64,000 bases of DNA from the NCBI RefSeq assembly GCF_023278365.1, contig NZ_CP075338.1, positions 1,178,001 through 1,242,000 of the forward strand. Direction: 5' to 3'. Under the pieces are notes generated by a model. It had not been told where the DNA came from, did no database searches, and was given only the letters and a program-made list of their open reading frames with translations. This DNA is from Epilithonimonas zeae. Lineage in GTDB: Bacteria; Bacteroidota; Bacteroidia; Flavobacteriales; Weeksellaceae. The position numbers were made by a program, and so were the translations under genes. How positions within the stretch are numbered: position 1 is the first letter of the stretch; the number at the start of each line of letters is the position of its first letter. Shown here piece after piece: positions 35,269 to 44,320 of the stretch.

Positions 35269-35651
35269 TAACACATCTGACACATTTCATTTGCATAGAC
35301 TCCGAAATAAGTCTACCTATTTTACAAAGTCTTAGATGAGTTTCGAATTTTATTTCAGTAACAAACTGATTGATTATTAAGAACTCTGATTAAGTATTAG
35401 ATTCACTATGGGTTTGGTTTAAGATAAAGAAGTAAAATGAGGCAGACTATAAACCATTTCCAAAAGTATAATTCGTATTGATTATAGCAGTGCATTTTGG
35501 AAAACTCATAAAAAGATACTGTTTTCTGATAATGATTCTCTAGAAGACGAAGTAAAGAAAATTCTTTTCTCAATATTTTCAAAGCTTATAACTAGTGGAT
35601 GATAATTAATTGTGGAATATATTTTGAATATCTGCTGTGAAATAAAAGTAG
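35269..35651. other. intergenic region, possible eroded coding end
   Basis: About 380 bases. A plus-strand stretch ending in TGA at about 35602 is open for 48 codons without a start (SLEDEVKKILFSIFSKLITSG at its end). It reads protein-like but there is no further support. No clear terminator for the phytochrome gene. Confidence 0.3.
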
Positions 35652-37406
35652 ATGCAAAATATATATCCTAAAACAATCGCAATTATTGGCGGCGGTCCTG
35701 CAGCACTAATGATGATTAAACATCTTTCTGAGAATCATTGCCCGGCTTGTAAGGTGCTCATATTTGAAAAGAATGACCGACTTGGTGTAGGCATGCCTTA
35801 TGGCAGAGGCGGCTCTAATAATGAACATGTTGCTAATGTTTCTGCTGCTGAACTTCCCAGCTTTGCGATAAGTTTTAAAGATTATATCAGCAAGCATCCA
35901 ACCAATGAACATCCGGATTACTTTGACAAAGGCAGCTTCAACCCTAACCAAGTAATTCCAAGACTCCTCCTGGGAAATTATATGGAATATCTTTTCGACC
36001 ATTATATTAAAACTCTAACAAAGAAAAATATTGAAGTGGTCTTCAAAACCAATTGCAAAGTCATCGATATTGAATCAACAGCCGATCAATCTTATAAGAT
36101 TATAACTGAAAACGAGAAATGCTTTTCAGCCGACATTATAGTCTTATGCACGGGTCACCACTGGCCTAAAACTTATGAAGATGCTGTCAGTGGATGGTAT
36201 GACTCTCCCTACCCGCCTTCCAAGTTCACGTCACCGTTTAATGGTCCGGTTGCCATCAGAGGCACTTCCCTAACGGCTGTTGATGCTGTAAAGACACTAG
36301 CCCGTCTTAATGGAACTTATGAGGCTGATCAGGATGGCAGGCTGACTTATCATCTTAATCCGGAATCTGATCAGTTCAAAATCACTTTATTTTCAACAGG
36401 TGGATTTTTGCCTGCCTTGCGTTTTCATTCAGATGGTGAGGCGTATTCGAGTTCATGGCTGATGTCACTGCATGATATTTACGAATACAAAAGTAACAAT
36501 GCTGGATTTGTGGACCTGGATTATGTTTTTGATCTTAATTTTAAGCAGCCACTGAAAGCTAAAGACCCTGAATTCTACGATAGGATTAAGGCTATGGATA
36601 TGGAAACTTTTGTAGAAGAAATGATGAAACTACGAAAAGAACTTGACAGTTTTGATCTTTTCAAAGCAGAGTACAAGGAGGCAAAAAAATCCATTAAACG
36701 TAGAGAATCAATCAGCTGGAAAGAAACTCTGGCAGCCTTTAGCTATGCTATGAATTATCCTGCTAAACATTTTTCAGCAGAGGATATGCTTCGTTTGAGA
36801 AAAACAATGATGCCTCTTATCTCTGTCATTATCGCCTCATTGCCACAGGCATCATATAAAGAACTGATATCGTTATATGAAGCAGGTTTGCTGGATCTGG
36901 TTCAGGTGGATAAAGAAAGCCGGGTAGTTCCTAACGGTAATTCAGGAGCAGTTTACCATTATACTTCAATTGATAACGAGCGAAGGGAAGAACATTATCC
37001 TATGTTTGTTGATGCTATAGGGCAACAGTCCTTTAACCTTAATGACTTTCCTTTCGAAGGATTGAAACATACTGAATTAATTACTTCAGCGTATCTTGAT
37101 TTCAGGGATAATCAGAAGGCATTAGAATTAATCAAAGAAGGCGAAGCACAAGTTTACCAAGGATATAATAATAACTATTATCTGAAATTACCCGGATTGA
37201 AAATCAACGATTTTTTCCAGGCTTTAAATGCTTACGGACAGATTATCAATAGTCTTTATATTATGGCTGTGCCTTTTATAGGCGGACTCAACCCTGACTA
37301 TTCGGGACTGGACTTTTGTGATACTGCCGCTGAGAGAATTGTAGCCTCACTTAAGATTACTGATATCAGCAGCGAAATGTCTGATATTAAAAATGTAGCC
37401 AGTTAA
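35652..37406 (+). CDS. FAD/NAD(P)-binding protein
   Basis: 584 residues with an N-terminal Rossmann dinucleotide-binding motif (IAIIGGGPAALMM, residues 9-21) followed by GVGMPYGRG and a second nucleotide-binding region near residue 155 (ADIIVLCTGHHWP). It fits the NAD_binding_9 family, large soluble proteins of uncertain activity. Helical C-terminal half. The terminator at 37488 ends its transcript. Being next to the phytochrome gene may be coincidence, as the 383-base gap makes an operon unlikely. Confidence 0.85.
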   Translation: MQNIYPKTIAIIGGGPAALMMIKHLSENHCPACKVLIFEKNDRLGVGMPYGRGGSNNEHVANVSAAELPSFAISFKDYISKHPTNEHPDYFDKGSFNPNQVIPRLLLGNYMEYLFDHYIKTLTKKNIEVVFKTNCKVIDIESTADQSYKIITENEKCFSADIIVLCTGHHWPKTYEDAVSGWYDSPYPPSKFTSPFNGPVAIRGTSLTAVDAVKTLARLNGTYEADQDGRLTYHLNPESDQFKITLFSTGGFLPALRFHSDGEAYSSSWLMSLHDIYEYKSNNAGFVDLDYVFDLNFKQPLKAKDPEFYDRIKAMDMETFVEEMMKLRKELDSFDLFKAEYKEAKKSIKRRESISWKETLAAFSYAMNYPAKHFSAEDMLRLRKTMMPLISVIIASLPQASYKELISLYEAGLLDLVQVDKESRVVPNGNSGAVYHYTSIDNERREEHYPMFVDAIGQQSFNLNDFPFEGLKHTELITSAYLDFRDNQKALELIKEGEAQVYQGYNNNYYLKLPGLKINDFFQALNAYGQIINSLYIMAVPFIGGLNPDYSGLDFCDTAAERIVASLKITDISSEMSDIKNVAS

Positions 37407-37487
37407 TATTATTATTAAAAGTTAATTTAAAATTTAAAGAAATATCGATTAGAATTTTATTGTTTTTACATATCTAATTCCTGAAGG

Positions 37488-37512
37488 AAGACTGCTATGC
37501 AGTCTTTTTTTA
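37488..37512 (+). terminator. terminator of the FAD/NAD(P)-binding gene
   Basis: Perfect 8-bp stem AAGACTGC / GCAGTCTT with a TAT loop and a run of T residues. Confidence 0.85.
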
Positions 37513-37523
37513 GACAACAAAAC

Positions 37524-38132
37524 TTAGGATATATTAACCAATCGAAATGTCAGATTAATTCTCTCTTTCATCGGAATGGTTGATTTGGCAATTCTATGTT
37601 CCCAATGCTCCTGAAGGTCACCTTTCATAATTAATAAAGAGCCGTGAGGAAGTGGCAGTCTGTATTTGCTTTGGTGATGGTCCATCTTTCTGAAATCAAA
37701 GTTTCGCGTTTGCCCTAGACTGATAGATGCAATGACTGGACGCTTGCCATAACGGCTTTCTTTGTCTCGATGCCATGCTACGGAATCATTATTATCTCGG
37801 TACAAATTTAATAGCACGCCGTTAAACTGATAACCAAACTCTTTCTCGATCCTGGCCTTTAATGACAGCAGTTCGGGTGTCCATGGATTAGCTCCGGTTT
37901 TCCCATCTTCTTTCTTATATGTGCTTTCATCGCCATACCATGCTGTCAATCTTGGGGTCAATACCATTTTGTCATACATTTTCTGAGTACTTTGCTTCCA
38001 CGGTGTATTGTGCAGCAGCAGATCTTTTAACTGATCCGCTTCTTCAGTATTTAAAAATTGTTCCTTATACTCTACAAGGTTTTTAGGGAACTCATAAAAT
38101 TTTTCGGAATCAAATAAACTGAGCTGCGTCAT
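37524..38132 (-). CDS. alkB: AlkB-type 2-oxoglutarate/Fe(II) dioxygenase
   Basis: 202 residues. Iron ligands His121 and Asp123 (AWHRDKE) and His179 (HWEHRI), 2-oxoglutarate Arg191 and Arg197 (RINLTFR). AlkB removes alkyl groups from DNA/RNA bases by oxidation. An added point of interest is the N-terminus MTQLSLFD, which fits the beta-clamp-binding consensus (Q-L-S-L-F). It lies 143 bases behind the S24 repressor gene on the same strand in a DNA-repair neighbourhood. Confidence 0.92.
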   Translation of the reverse strand: MTQLSLFDSEKFYEFPKNLVEYKEQFLNTEEADQLKDLLLHNTPWKQSTQKMYDKMVLTPRLTAWYGDESTYKKEDGKTGANPWTPELLSLKARIEKEFGYQFNGVLLNLYRDNNDSVAWHRDKESRYGKRPVIASISLGQTRNFDFRKMDHHQSKYRLPLPHGSLLIMKGDLQEHWEHRIAKSTIPMKERINLTFRLVNIS

Positions 38133-38168
38133 AAACTGTTATTCAATTTTTAGTAAACATTTGAAATT

Positions 38169-38227
38169 CTCTCCTAAGGGAGAGTTTTCCTCATTTGTGT
38201 TTTTACTTCCCTTCTGGGAAGTTTTTT
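38169..38227 (+). terminator. two plus-strand terminator-like hairpins without a gene
   Basis: CTCTCC-TAAG-GGAGAG followed by TTTT (38169-38188), and ACTTCCC-TTCT-GGGAAGT followed by TTTTTT (38205-38227). Both have their T runs on the plus strand, but both neighbouring genes are minus. They could stop antisense transcripts or end a small RNA. Confidence 0.5.
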
Positions 38228-38275
38228 ATTATGAGGGTATTTTTCAAGTAGTTATTAACTGTACCCAGAATAAAT

Positions 38276-39052
38276 TCAGTTCTTATCATCGAGGGTCTCT
38301 TTGATCTGCTTTATATCTGTTTTAATTTCTGTCATAAAGTTTTGGATATGATGTTCAGAAAATTCATCCGCTTCGTATTCCTTTGTATTAATACTGCATG
38401 CAAATTCCCAGATTTCTTTAATTTCAGGCAGTGGAATTTTATAAGGCTCATAAAATTGATTATCAGCTTTAACCCAAATACCGTCCGCTTCGTGAAACTG
38501 AAACCTTTTGTAACTGATACCATCATTGGTGGTAATAAAAACATAAGTCCTGTCCGTTTTCAAGTCAGAAAGGTTTTCGACATATTTTCCTACAATGTAA
38601 GTTCCATCCTTATAAGGCGGCATGGAATCACCGTCAGCAGGAAATGCCCTAAACTTACCCCCTTTTAAGAAAGGTAATGATATAGTCTCCAGACTTTCTA
38701 TGTACTCCGGGTCTCCGTAACCGTTTAAGTAACCCATAGAAGCCTTCTGTGGAATAATCTCAATCTGATTGTTTCCATCCTGATCTACCCTGATGGGCAG
38801 AATTATTCTATTGTCAGGAAGTTCCATAATCTCATCGATCGAAAATTTCCTGATATCTACAGTTAATAAAAGATCAGTGCTGATATTATAGTACTGTGAA
38901 ATTCTAACCAAGACTTCAAAGGGTGGTTCTGTCCTTCCATATTCATAAGCTACATACCTGGATCGGGTAAGAATTAACAAATCTGCCAGCTCTTGCTGAG
39001 TCTTATTTTTCTTCCCTCTCAGGAACACGATGTTATCAGAGAATTTTGACAT
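38276..39052 (-). CDS. XRE-family repressor with an S24 (LexA-like) protease domain
   Basis: 258 residues starting at the ATG at 39052. Helix-turn-helix at about 5-60 (TQQELADLLILTRSRYVAYE) and a C-terminal S24 peptidase with catalytic Ser143 (DGDSMPPYKDG) and Lys182 (SYKRFQ). The usual self-cleavage neighbourhood before GYLNGYGDPEY has Ala-Ser-Met-Gly (104-107), where related proteins have Ala-Gly. It is divergent from the dinB-dnaE cassette with a 61-bp shared control region, and is likely its repressor, released on DNA damage. This is inference from context. Confidence 0.88.
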   Translation of the reverse strand: MSKFSDNIVFLRGKKNKTQQELADLLILTRSRYVAYEYGRTEPPFEVLVRISQYYNISTDLLLTVDIRKFSIDEIMELPDNRIILPIRVDQDGNNQIEIIPQKASMGYLNGYGDPEYIESLETISLPFLKGGKFRAFPADGDSMPPYKDGTYIVGKYVENLSDLKTDRTYVFITTNDGISYKRFQFHEADGIWVKADNQFYEPYKIPLPEIKEIWEFACSINTKEYEADEFSEHHIQNFMTEIKTDIKQIKETLDDKN

Positions 39053-39053
39053 T

Positions 39054-39109
39054 GTTACAATTTTAGACAACAAAAATACAAAATTTGTTTCAAAATGTAA
39101 CTAAGTTTG
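39054..39109. promoter_or_regulatory. divergent control region of the S24 repressor and dinB-dnaE
   Basis: The 61-bp gap has a dyad: left arm GTTACAATTTT at 39054, right arm AAAATGTAAC at 39092-39101, arms equal apart from one inserted A. TATTTTTG at 39078-39071 (minus) and TAAGTTTG at 39102-39109 (plus) match TAnnTTTG, so both promoters lie on the dyad. The plus one implies almost no leader before dinB. Confidence 0.55.
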
Positions 39110-39113
39110 TACA

Positions 39114-40256
39114 ATGGAAAGAGCAATTGTACATATGGATCTGGATACATTCTTTGTTTCCTGTGAAAGGCTGAGAGACTCTGTATTGGAGAAAAAGCCT
39201 GTCATTATCGGAGGGGGAGATCGTGGCGTGGTGGCATCCTGCTCTTATGAAGCGAGAAAGTTTGGAGTTCGTTCGGCTATGCCAATAAGGATGGCGTTGC
39301 GTTTGTGCCCCGAGGCTAGGGTCATTAAAGGGGATATGGATTATTATTCTAATATGTCTCATATGGTGACTGAAATTATTCAGGAAAAAGTACCCGTTTT
39401 AGAAAAAGCAAGCGTCGATGAATTTTATATGGATCTTTCCGGTATGGACAAATTCTTTGGATGCTATAAATGGACTAATGAAATCGCACAAGCAGTGACA
39501 AAGCAGTCTGGATTACCGATCAGTTTTGCATTATCTTCGAATAAGACCGTCTCTAAAATAGGGACGGGAGAGTCTAAGCCAACGGGAAGATTTGAAGTGA
39601 AGCCTGAATATATAAAGCCTTTCTTAAATCCGCTTTCCGTGAAAAAGATTCCAATGGTCGGCAATGTCACTTTTGAATTGCTTTCCAGATTAGGTGTCAG
39701 AAAAATAGAAACCTTATCTCAAATGCCTGTGGGCGTCCTGCAGGAGTTAATAGGCAAAAACGGAAAGGAGCTCTGGAAAAAAGCCAATGGTATCGATGAG
39801 ACAGAAGTAGTACCCTATTCAGAAAGAAAATCGATTTCCACAGAAACCACTTTTTCTGAGGATACCATTGATATTCTTCATATTCAAAGTATCCTGTCGG
39901 GAATGGTGGAAAAATTATGCTATCAGCTAAGACAAGAGAAATGGCTGACCTCAACCGTTTCTGTAAGGATACGCTATGCCAACTTTGACACCGAGAACAA
40001 GCAGTGTAAAGTGCCCTATACTTCAGCAGACCACACCTTGCTGAAATATGTTTTGGAACTCTTTAATAAAGTATATACCCGAAGGATGAGAATCCGTCTG
40101 ATTGGAGTGAAGTTTACGGGACTGGTTCATGGCAGTCACCAGATGAATCTTTTTGAAGATACTGAAGAGTTGATCTCATTATATCAGACTATGGATCAGT
40201 TGAAGGGTAGATTTGGGATTCATAGTGTCGGACGGGCTTCGGGATTAATAAATTAA
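39114..40256 (+). CDS. dinB: Y-family DNA polymerase IV (DinB)
   Basis: 380 residues. Catalytic carboxylates Asp9 (HMDLDTFF) and Asp102/Glu103 (SVDEFYMDLSG), steric-gate aromatic Phe13/14, helix-hairpin-helix PMVGNVTFELLSRLG, and near the end the clamp-binding motif QMNLF. It looks like a full, active translesion polymerase, not the degenerate ImuB form. It is the first gene of a two-gene unit: dnaE starts 10 bases after its stop. Confidence 0.94.
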   Translation: MERAIVHMDLDTFFVSCERLRDSVLEKKPVIIGGGDRGVVASCSYEARKFGVRSAMPIRMALRLCPEARVIKGDMDYYSNMSHMVTEIIQEKVPVLEKASVDEFYMDLSGMDKFFGCYKWTNEIAQAVTKQSGLPISFALSSNKTVSKIGTGESKPTGRFEVKPEYIKPFLNPLSVKKIPMVGNVTFELLSRLGVRKIETLSQMPVGVLQELIGKNGKELWKKANGIDETEVVPYSERKSISTETTFSEDTIDILHIQSILSGMVEKLCYQLRQEKWLTSTVSVRIRYANFDTENKQCKVPYTSADHTLLKYVLELFNKVYTRRMRIRLIGVKFTGLVHGSHQMNLFEDTEELISLYQTMDQLKGRFGIHSVGRASGLIN

Positions 40257-40266
40257 TGTATTGCTT

Positions 40267-43200
40267 ATGTTTCTTAACTGCCACACCTATCACAGCCTGC
40301 GTTACGGGACTATTTCTGTTGAAGATCTGGTTCAGCTGGCTGTTGACTATCAGCTGAAAGTTTTAGCATTGACAGACATCAATACCGTCACGGGTATCTA
40401 CCAGTTTTATAAATTGTGTCAGGACCATAACATCAAACCGATCGTAGGCGTTGATGTAAGAGTTGAAAATGAGCCGTATTATATTTGTCTTGCTAAGAAC
40501 CCTAACGGGATTGCTGAAGTCAATAAGCTGTTGACCGCTTATAATTGTGAAGGCATTGACATTCCTAAGATCAATCCTCCATTGGAAAATTGTTATGTTA
40601 TCTATTCTTTGCAGAATAGACCCGAAAAATTATTACATCACGAATTTGTTGGTATCAGAAAGGATGAAATAAATTACCTAATTAATCCTGAACTGAAATC
40701 TTTAATTCCTAAAATGATCATTCTGCATCCGGTCACTTTTAAGACGGATGAAGAATATGAGCTTCATAAAGTGTTGCGCGCAATTGACGGCAATACCCTA
40801 CTCACCAAACTGACTGAAAATGATTATTGCAGGAACAGTGAATATTTCATCAGTAAAAGAAAACTTCTGGATCCGTTCCAACAATACCCTGAAATTATTG
40901 AAAATACCAAACACATCGTCAGTGAGTGTAGTTTTGATTTTGATTTTGAAACGCCGAAGAATAAAAAACATTATACCGGAAGCAAAGACAATGATTTTAA
41001 ATTATTAACACAGCTTGCTTATGAAGGATTGACTCAAAGATACCCAGACAAAAACAGAGCTGCTATTTACAGAGTTGAAAAAGAACTAGAAGTAATTGAT
41101 CAATTGAATTTCTGTGGTTACTTTTTGATTACCTGGGATATTATCCAATATAGCAAAAGGATGGGTTTTATGCATGTCGGCAGAGGTAGCGGCGCCAACA
41201 GCATTATCGCTTATTGTATCGGGATTACTGACATATGCCCATTAGAATTGGATCTGTATTTTGAGCGCTTTCTCAACCTTAACCGTAAGTCCCCTCCTGA
41301 TTTTGACATTGACTGGAGCTGGAAAAACAGGGATGACATTTTAGAGTATATTTTCAAAAAATATGGCAAGGATCATGTTGCTTTTTGCGGAACGAATGTA
41401 GAGTTTAAAAAAAGGTCAAGATTCAGGGAGATTGGGAAGGTTTTCGGATTACCAAAAGATGAACTCGATCAGCTTTCTAAAAAACCGAAAGAATTACACG
41501 ACCAGAATTCAGTTGTTCAGCAGATTTATATGTTTGAACAGCTTCTGGTAGGCTTTCCAAATCAGAGAAGTATGCATTCCTGTGGTATTCTGATTTCTGA
41601 AGAGCCTATAACCAATTACTCAGCTTTGGAATTTCCACCCAAAGAATTTCCTATTGTCCAGTTTGATATGCACACTGCTGAAAACATTGGTCTGGAAAAG
41701 TTTGATATTTTATCACAGCGCGGCTTGGGAACCATCAAAGAGGCGGTTAATCTGATTAAAGAGAAGCGAGGGATCAGCATTGATATTGATGACACGACGC
41801 TTTCGAAGAATGAAGAAAAATGCAACGAATTTCTAAGCATTGGAAAAACCATAGGCTGTTTTTATATTGAATCACCTGCTATGCGTGGGCTCTTGAGAAG
41901 GCTAAAATGTGACAATTATAAAGTTCTGGTGGCCGCTTCATCGATTATTCGTCCAGGTGTAGCCCAAAGTGGTATGATGCGGGAATATATCTTTAGACAT
42001 AATCACCCAGGACAATTTGAATATTTTCATGAGGTGTTTGAAAAAGAACTGGGCGAAACCTATGGCATTATGGTTTATCAGGAAGATGTAATTAAAATTG
42101 CAATGCACTTTGGTGGCGTATCAGCAGCTAATGGCGATGTTCTCCGAAGAGCCATGAGCGGCAAAGGGCGTTCTCTCTCTGCGTTGCAAAAACTTAAAGA
42201 GGATTTTTTTGAATCCTGCAAGAAAAAAGGGCATCCCGATCAGCTCTCTCAGGAAGTTTACAGACAGATCGAATCTTTTGCAGGCTATTCTTTCTGTAAA
42301 GCCCATTCAGCTTCGTATGCGGTGGAAAGTTACCAGAGTCTTTATTTGAAAGCCTACTACCCCATTGAATTTATGGTATCTGCCATTAATAATGGCGGTG
42401 GATTTTACAGAACGGAAGTCTATATTCACGAAGCCAAAATGGCTGGCGCCAAAATTCATAATCCTTGTGTTAACCTCAGTGAATTCCAGACCACCGTATA
42501 TGGTACAGATGTCTACTTAGGTTTAATGCATATTGAAAAACTGGAAGCTGCTGTTAAACTATTGATTACTGAAGAACGTAAAGAAAATGGTGATTATAAA
42601 TCACTGGAAGACTTTGTAAAAAGAATCCAAATCGGTATTGAAACGCTGCAAATCTTAATTTATGTAGGCGCTTTCAGATTCACAGGAAAACAGAAACATG
42701 AACTATTGATTGAAGCGAGATTTCTGTTATCTAAAAACCACTACAGGATAAAAGTGATTTCTTTATTTGAGGAACCTCAAAAAAATTATGAATTACCAGT
42801 TATTGAAAAGAATGTTTTTGAAGATGCCTTTGATGAAATTGAAATACTGGGATTTCCGGTGTCACATTCTATTTTTGATTTACTGAAGACTAAATACAGA
42901 GGTCATGTTCTGGTTAAGGACCTTTTGAAATACCATAAAAAAACTGTTAAGATGCTGGCTTATCTGATTTCAAGAAAGCATGTTCCTATCAAAATGAAAA
43001 ATCATCCGGGCAAGAAAGATGACATGTATTTCGGAACTTGGATTGATGCTGAAGGACAATACTTCGATACCGCTCATTTTCCTGACAGCTTAAGAAAATT
43101 TCCTTTTATGGAAGGCGGAATTTATCTTTTGCTGGGAACTGTCGAAGTCGATTATCATTTTCCAACGGTAAACATTACAAGAATGGCTAAGATGCCGCTC

Positions 43201-43341
43201 ATTGCTGATCCAAGATATTCAATGGATGAAGAAAAATCTAAAGAGATGGAACGAAGCCTTCGAGATGACGTGAGTAAAACATCACGTGAGCCTTATCCTA
43301 TGGAATATGAGATAGGACTGCCGAGACAAAAAGGAATATAG
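40267..43341 (+). CDS. dnaE2: DNA polymerase III alpha subunit of the DnaE2/ImuC size class
   Basis: 1024 residues, started at the ATG at 40267 (MFLNCHTYHSLRYGT). The PHP domain has His6, His9 and Asp37. The polymerase aspartates Asp347 and Asp349 are in PPDFDIDWSW, the third Asp in EKFDILSQRGLGTI. The length is shorter than replicative DnaE, in line with error-prone DnaE2/ImuC, which works with a translesion partner. Coupled to dinB rather than to an imuA-imuB pair. Assignment to the mutagenic branch rests on size and neighbourhood. Confidence 0.9.
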   Translation: MFLNCHTYHSLRYGTISVEDLVQLAVDYQLKVLALTDINTVTGIYQFYKLCQDHNIKPIVGVDVRVENEPYYICLAKNPNGIAEVNKLLTAYNCEGIDIPKINPPLENCYVIYSLQNRPEKLLHHEFVGIRKDEINYLINPELKSLIPKMIILHPVTFKTDEEYELHKVLRAIDGNTLLTKLTENDYCRNSEYFISKRKLLDPFQQYPEIIENTKHIVSECSFDFDFETPKNKKHYTGSKDNDFKLLTQLAYEGLTQRYPDKNRAAIYRVEKELEVIDQLNFCGYFLITWDIIQYSKRMGFMHVGRGSGANSIIAYCIGITDICPLELDLYFERFLNLNRKSPPDFDIDWSWKNRDDILEYIFKKYGKDHVAFCGTNVEFKKRSRFREIGKVFGLPKDELDQLSKKPKELHDQNSVVQQIYMFEQLLVGFPNQRSMHSCGILISEEPITNYSALEFPPKEFPIVQFDMHTAENIGLEKFDILSQRGLGTIKEAVNLIKEKRGISIDIDDTTLSKNEEKCNEFLSIGKTIGCFYIESPAMRGLLRRLKCDNYKVLVAASSIIRPGVAQSGMMREYIFRHNHPGQFEYFHEVFEKELGETYGIMVYQEDVIKIAMHFGGVSAANGDVLRRAMSGKGRSLSALQKLKEDFFESCKKKGHPDQLSQEVYRQIESFAGYSFCKAHSASYAVESYQSLYLKAYYPIEFMVSAINNGGGFYRTEVYIHEAKMAGAKIHNPCVNLSEFQTTVYGTDVYLGLMHIEKLEAAVKLLITEERKENGDYKSLEDFVKRIQIGIETLQILIYVGAFRFTGKQKHELLIEARFLLSKNHYRIKVISLFEEPQKNYELPVIEKNVFEDAFDEIEILGFPVSHSIFDLLKTKYRGHVLVKDLLKYHKKTVKMLAYLISRKHVPIKMKNHPGKKDDMYFGTWIDAEGQYFDTAHFPDSLRKFPFMEGGIYLLLGTVEVDYHFPTVNITRMAKMPLIADPRYSMDEEKSKEMERSLRDDVSKTSREPYPMEYEIGLPRQKGI

Positions 43342-43371
43342 GGTAATATCATTTTTTAATGGATGACACAT

Positions 43372-43968
43372 TCAATAAAACACTTTGTGGTCTATAATTT
43401 TTAGAAGTCCTGCTTTCTCCATTTTTTTTTCTGTTCGGATAGTTGTTTCCACTCTTAAACCGATCAAGTCTGCCATTTGTTGCCGTGTTAAGGGTATTTG
43501 AAAGGAAAAAATTTTCCGATTATTTTGCCTGCTCTTGAGATAATCCATTAATGCGATCAATTTGTGAGAGGGACTTTTCATTAAATAAATACTTCCCATT
43601 ATAAATTTGAAATAGGTAAGATCAGAAATATTTTTCGCTACATTTAATCCGACTTCCGGATTACTTTTTGACAGGTCAAAAAAATTATCTTTTGAGAGGC
43701 ATAAGAGAACAGCATCTGTTAAAACTTCGGCATTAATTGGATATGGCCTGTCTGTCAGCAAAGCAAAATCCCCTACGGAATATCCGTCTAAAACAATTCC
43801 CTGAATAAGCTCTTTACCATTTAAGTCCCGATTGAATAACTTGATACTTCCTATAACAATCTGATAATAGAACTTAGGAAAATCGCCTTCTCGGAAAATC
43901 ATTTCTCCACTATTAAAATTGATTGTCTCAGCATTTACGGATTTCAGAACATTAATATCAATCATCAT
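43372..43968 (-). CDS. Crp/Fnr-family transcriptional regulator
   Basis: 198 residues: N-terminal cyclic-nucleotide-type sensor fold (GEMIFREGDFPKFYYQIVIG) and C-terminal helix-turn-helix (LTRQQMADLIGLRVETTIRT). No Cys cluster for an iron-sulfur centre is visible, so it is not a classical Fnr. The ligand is unknown. It is convergent with dnaE (30 bases between stops) and divergent from nothing on its 5' side. Confidence 0.9.
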   Translation of the reverse strand: MMIDINVLKSVNAETINFNSGEMIFREGDFPKFYYQIVIGSIKLFNRDLNGKELIQGIVLDGYSVGDFALLTDRPYPINAEVLTDAVLLCLSKDNFFDLSKSNPEVGLNVAKNISDLTYFKFIMGSIYLMKSPSHKLIALMDYLKSRQNNRKIFSFQIPLTRQQMADLIGLRVETTIRTEKKMEKAGLLKIIDHKVFY

Positions 43969-44320
43969 TTATACTTTTATTACTAGGATGTTATATCAAA
44001 AACTTTCAGTTGATACATATTACTTTGATTACTTAACCTCTGTAATGTTAAGAATACAAATCATAATTAACTAAATCGAAAAATGATCAAGAAAAATGAT
44101 AAATACATACGATCATTTACGATAAATATGATTTTTTGGACTGGATAGTTGCACTACTCTGTAATATTTTTTTTGGAATGAAGTTAAATTATGCAGTAGA
44201 TCAATTGATTAATTTACTGCGAAAAGGACTAACGCAGATATTAACAGTTTTTACTCAAGCTTCATTTTTAAGATAGTAATGATGAAGGGAACAATATAGA
44301 GCTGCTTATTTTAGGATAAC
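43969..44320. other. intergenic region, no gene seen
   Basis: About 350 AT-rich bases between the Crp/Fnr gene and the end of the FISUMP gene. An inverted pair AATGATC ... GATCATT at about 44082-44115 could be a binding site; nothing else stands out. Confidence 0.35.
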
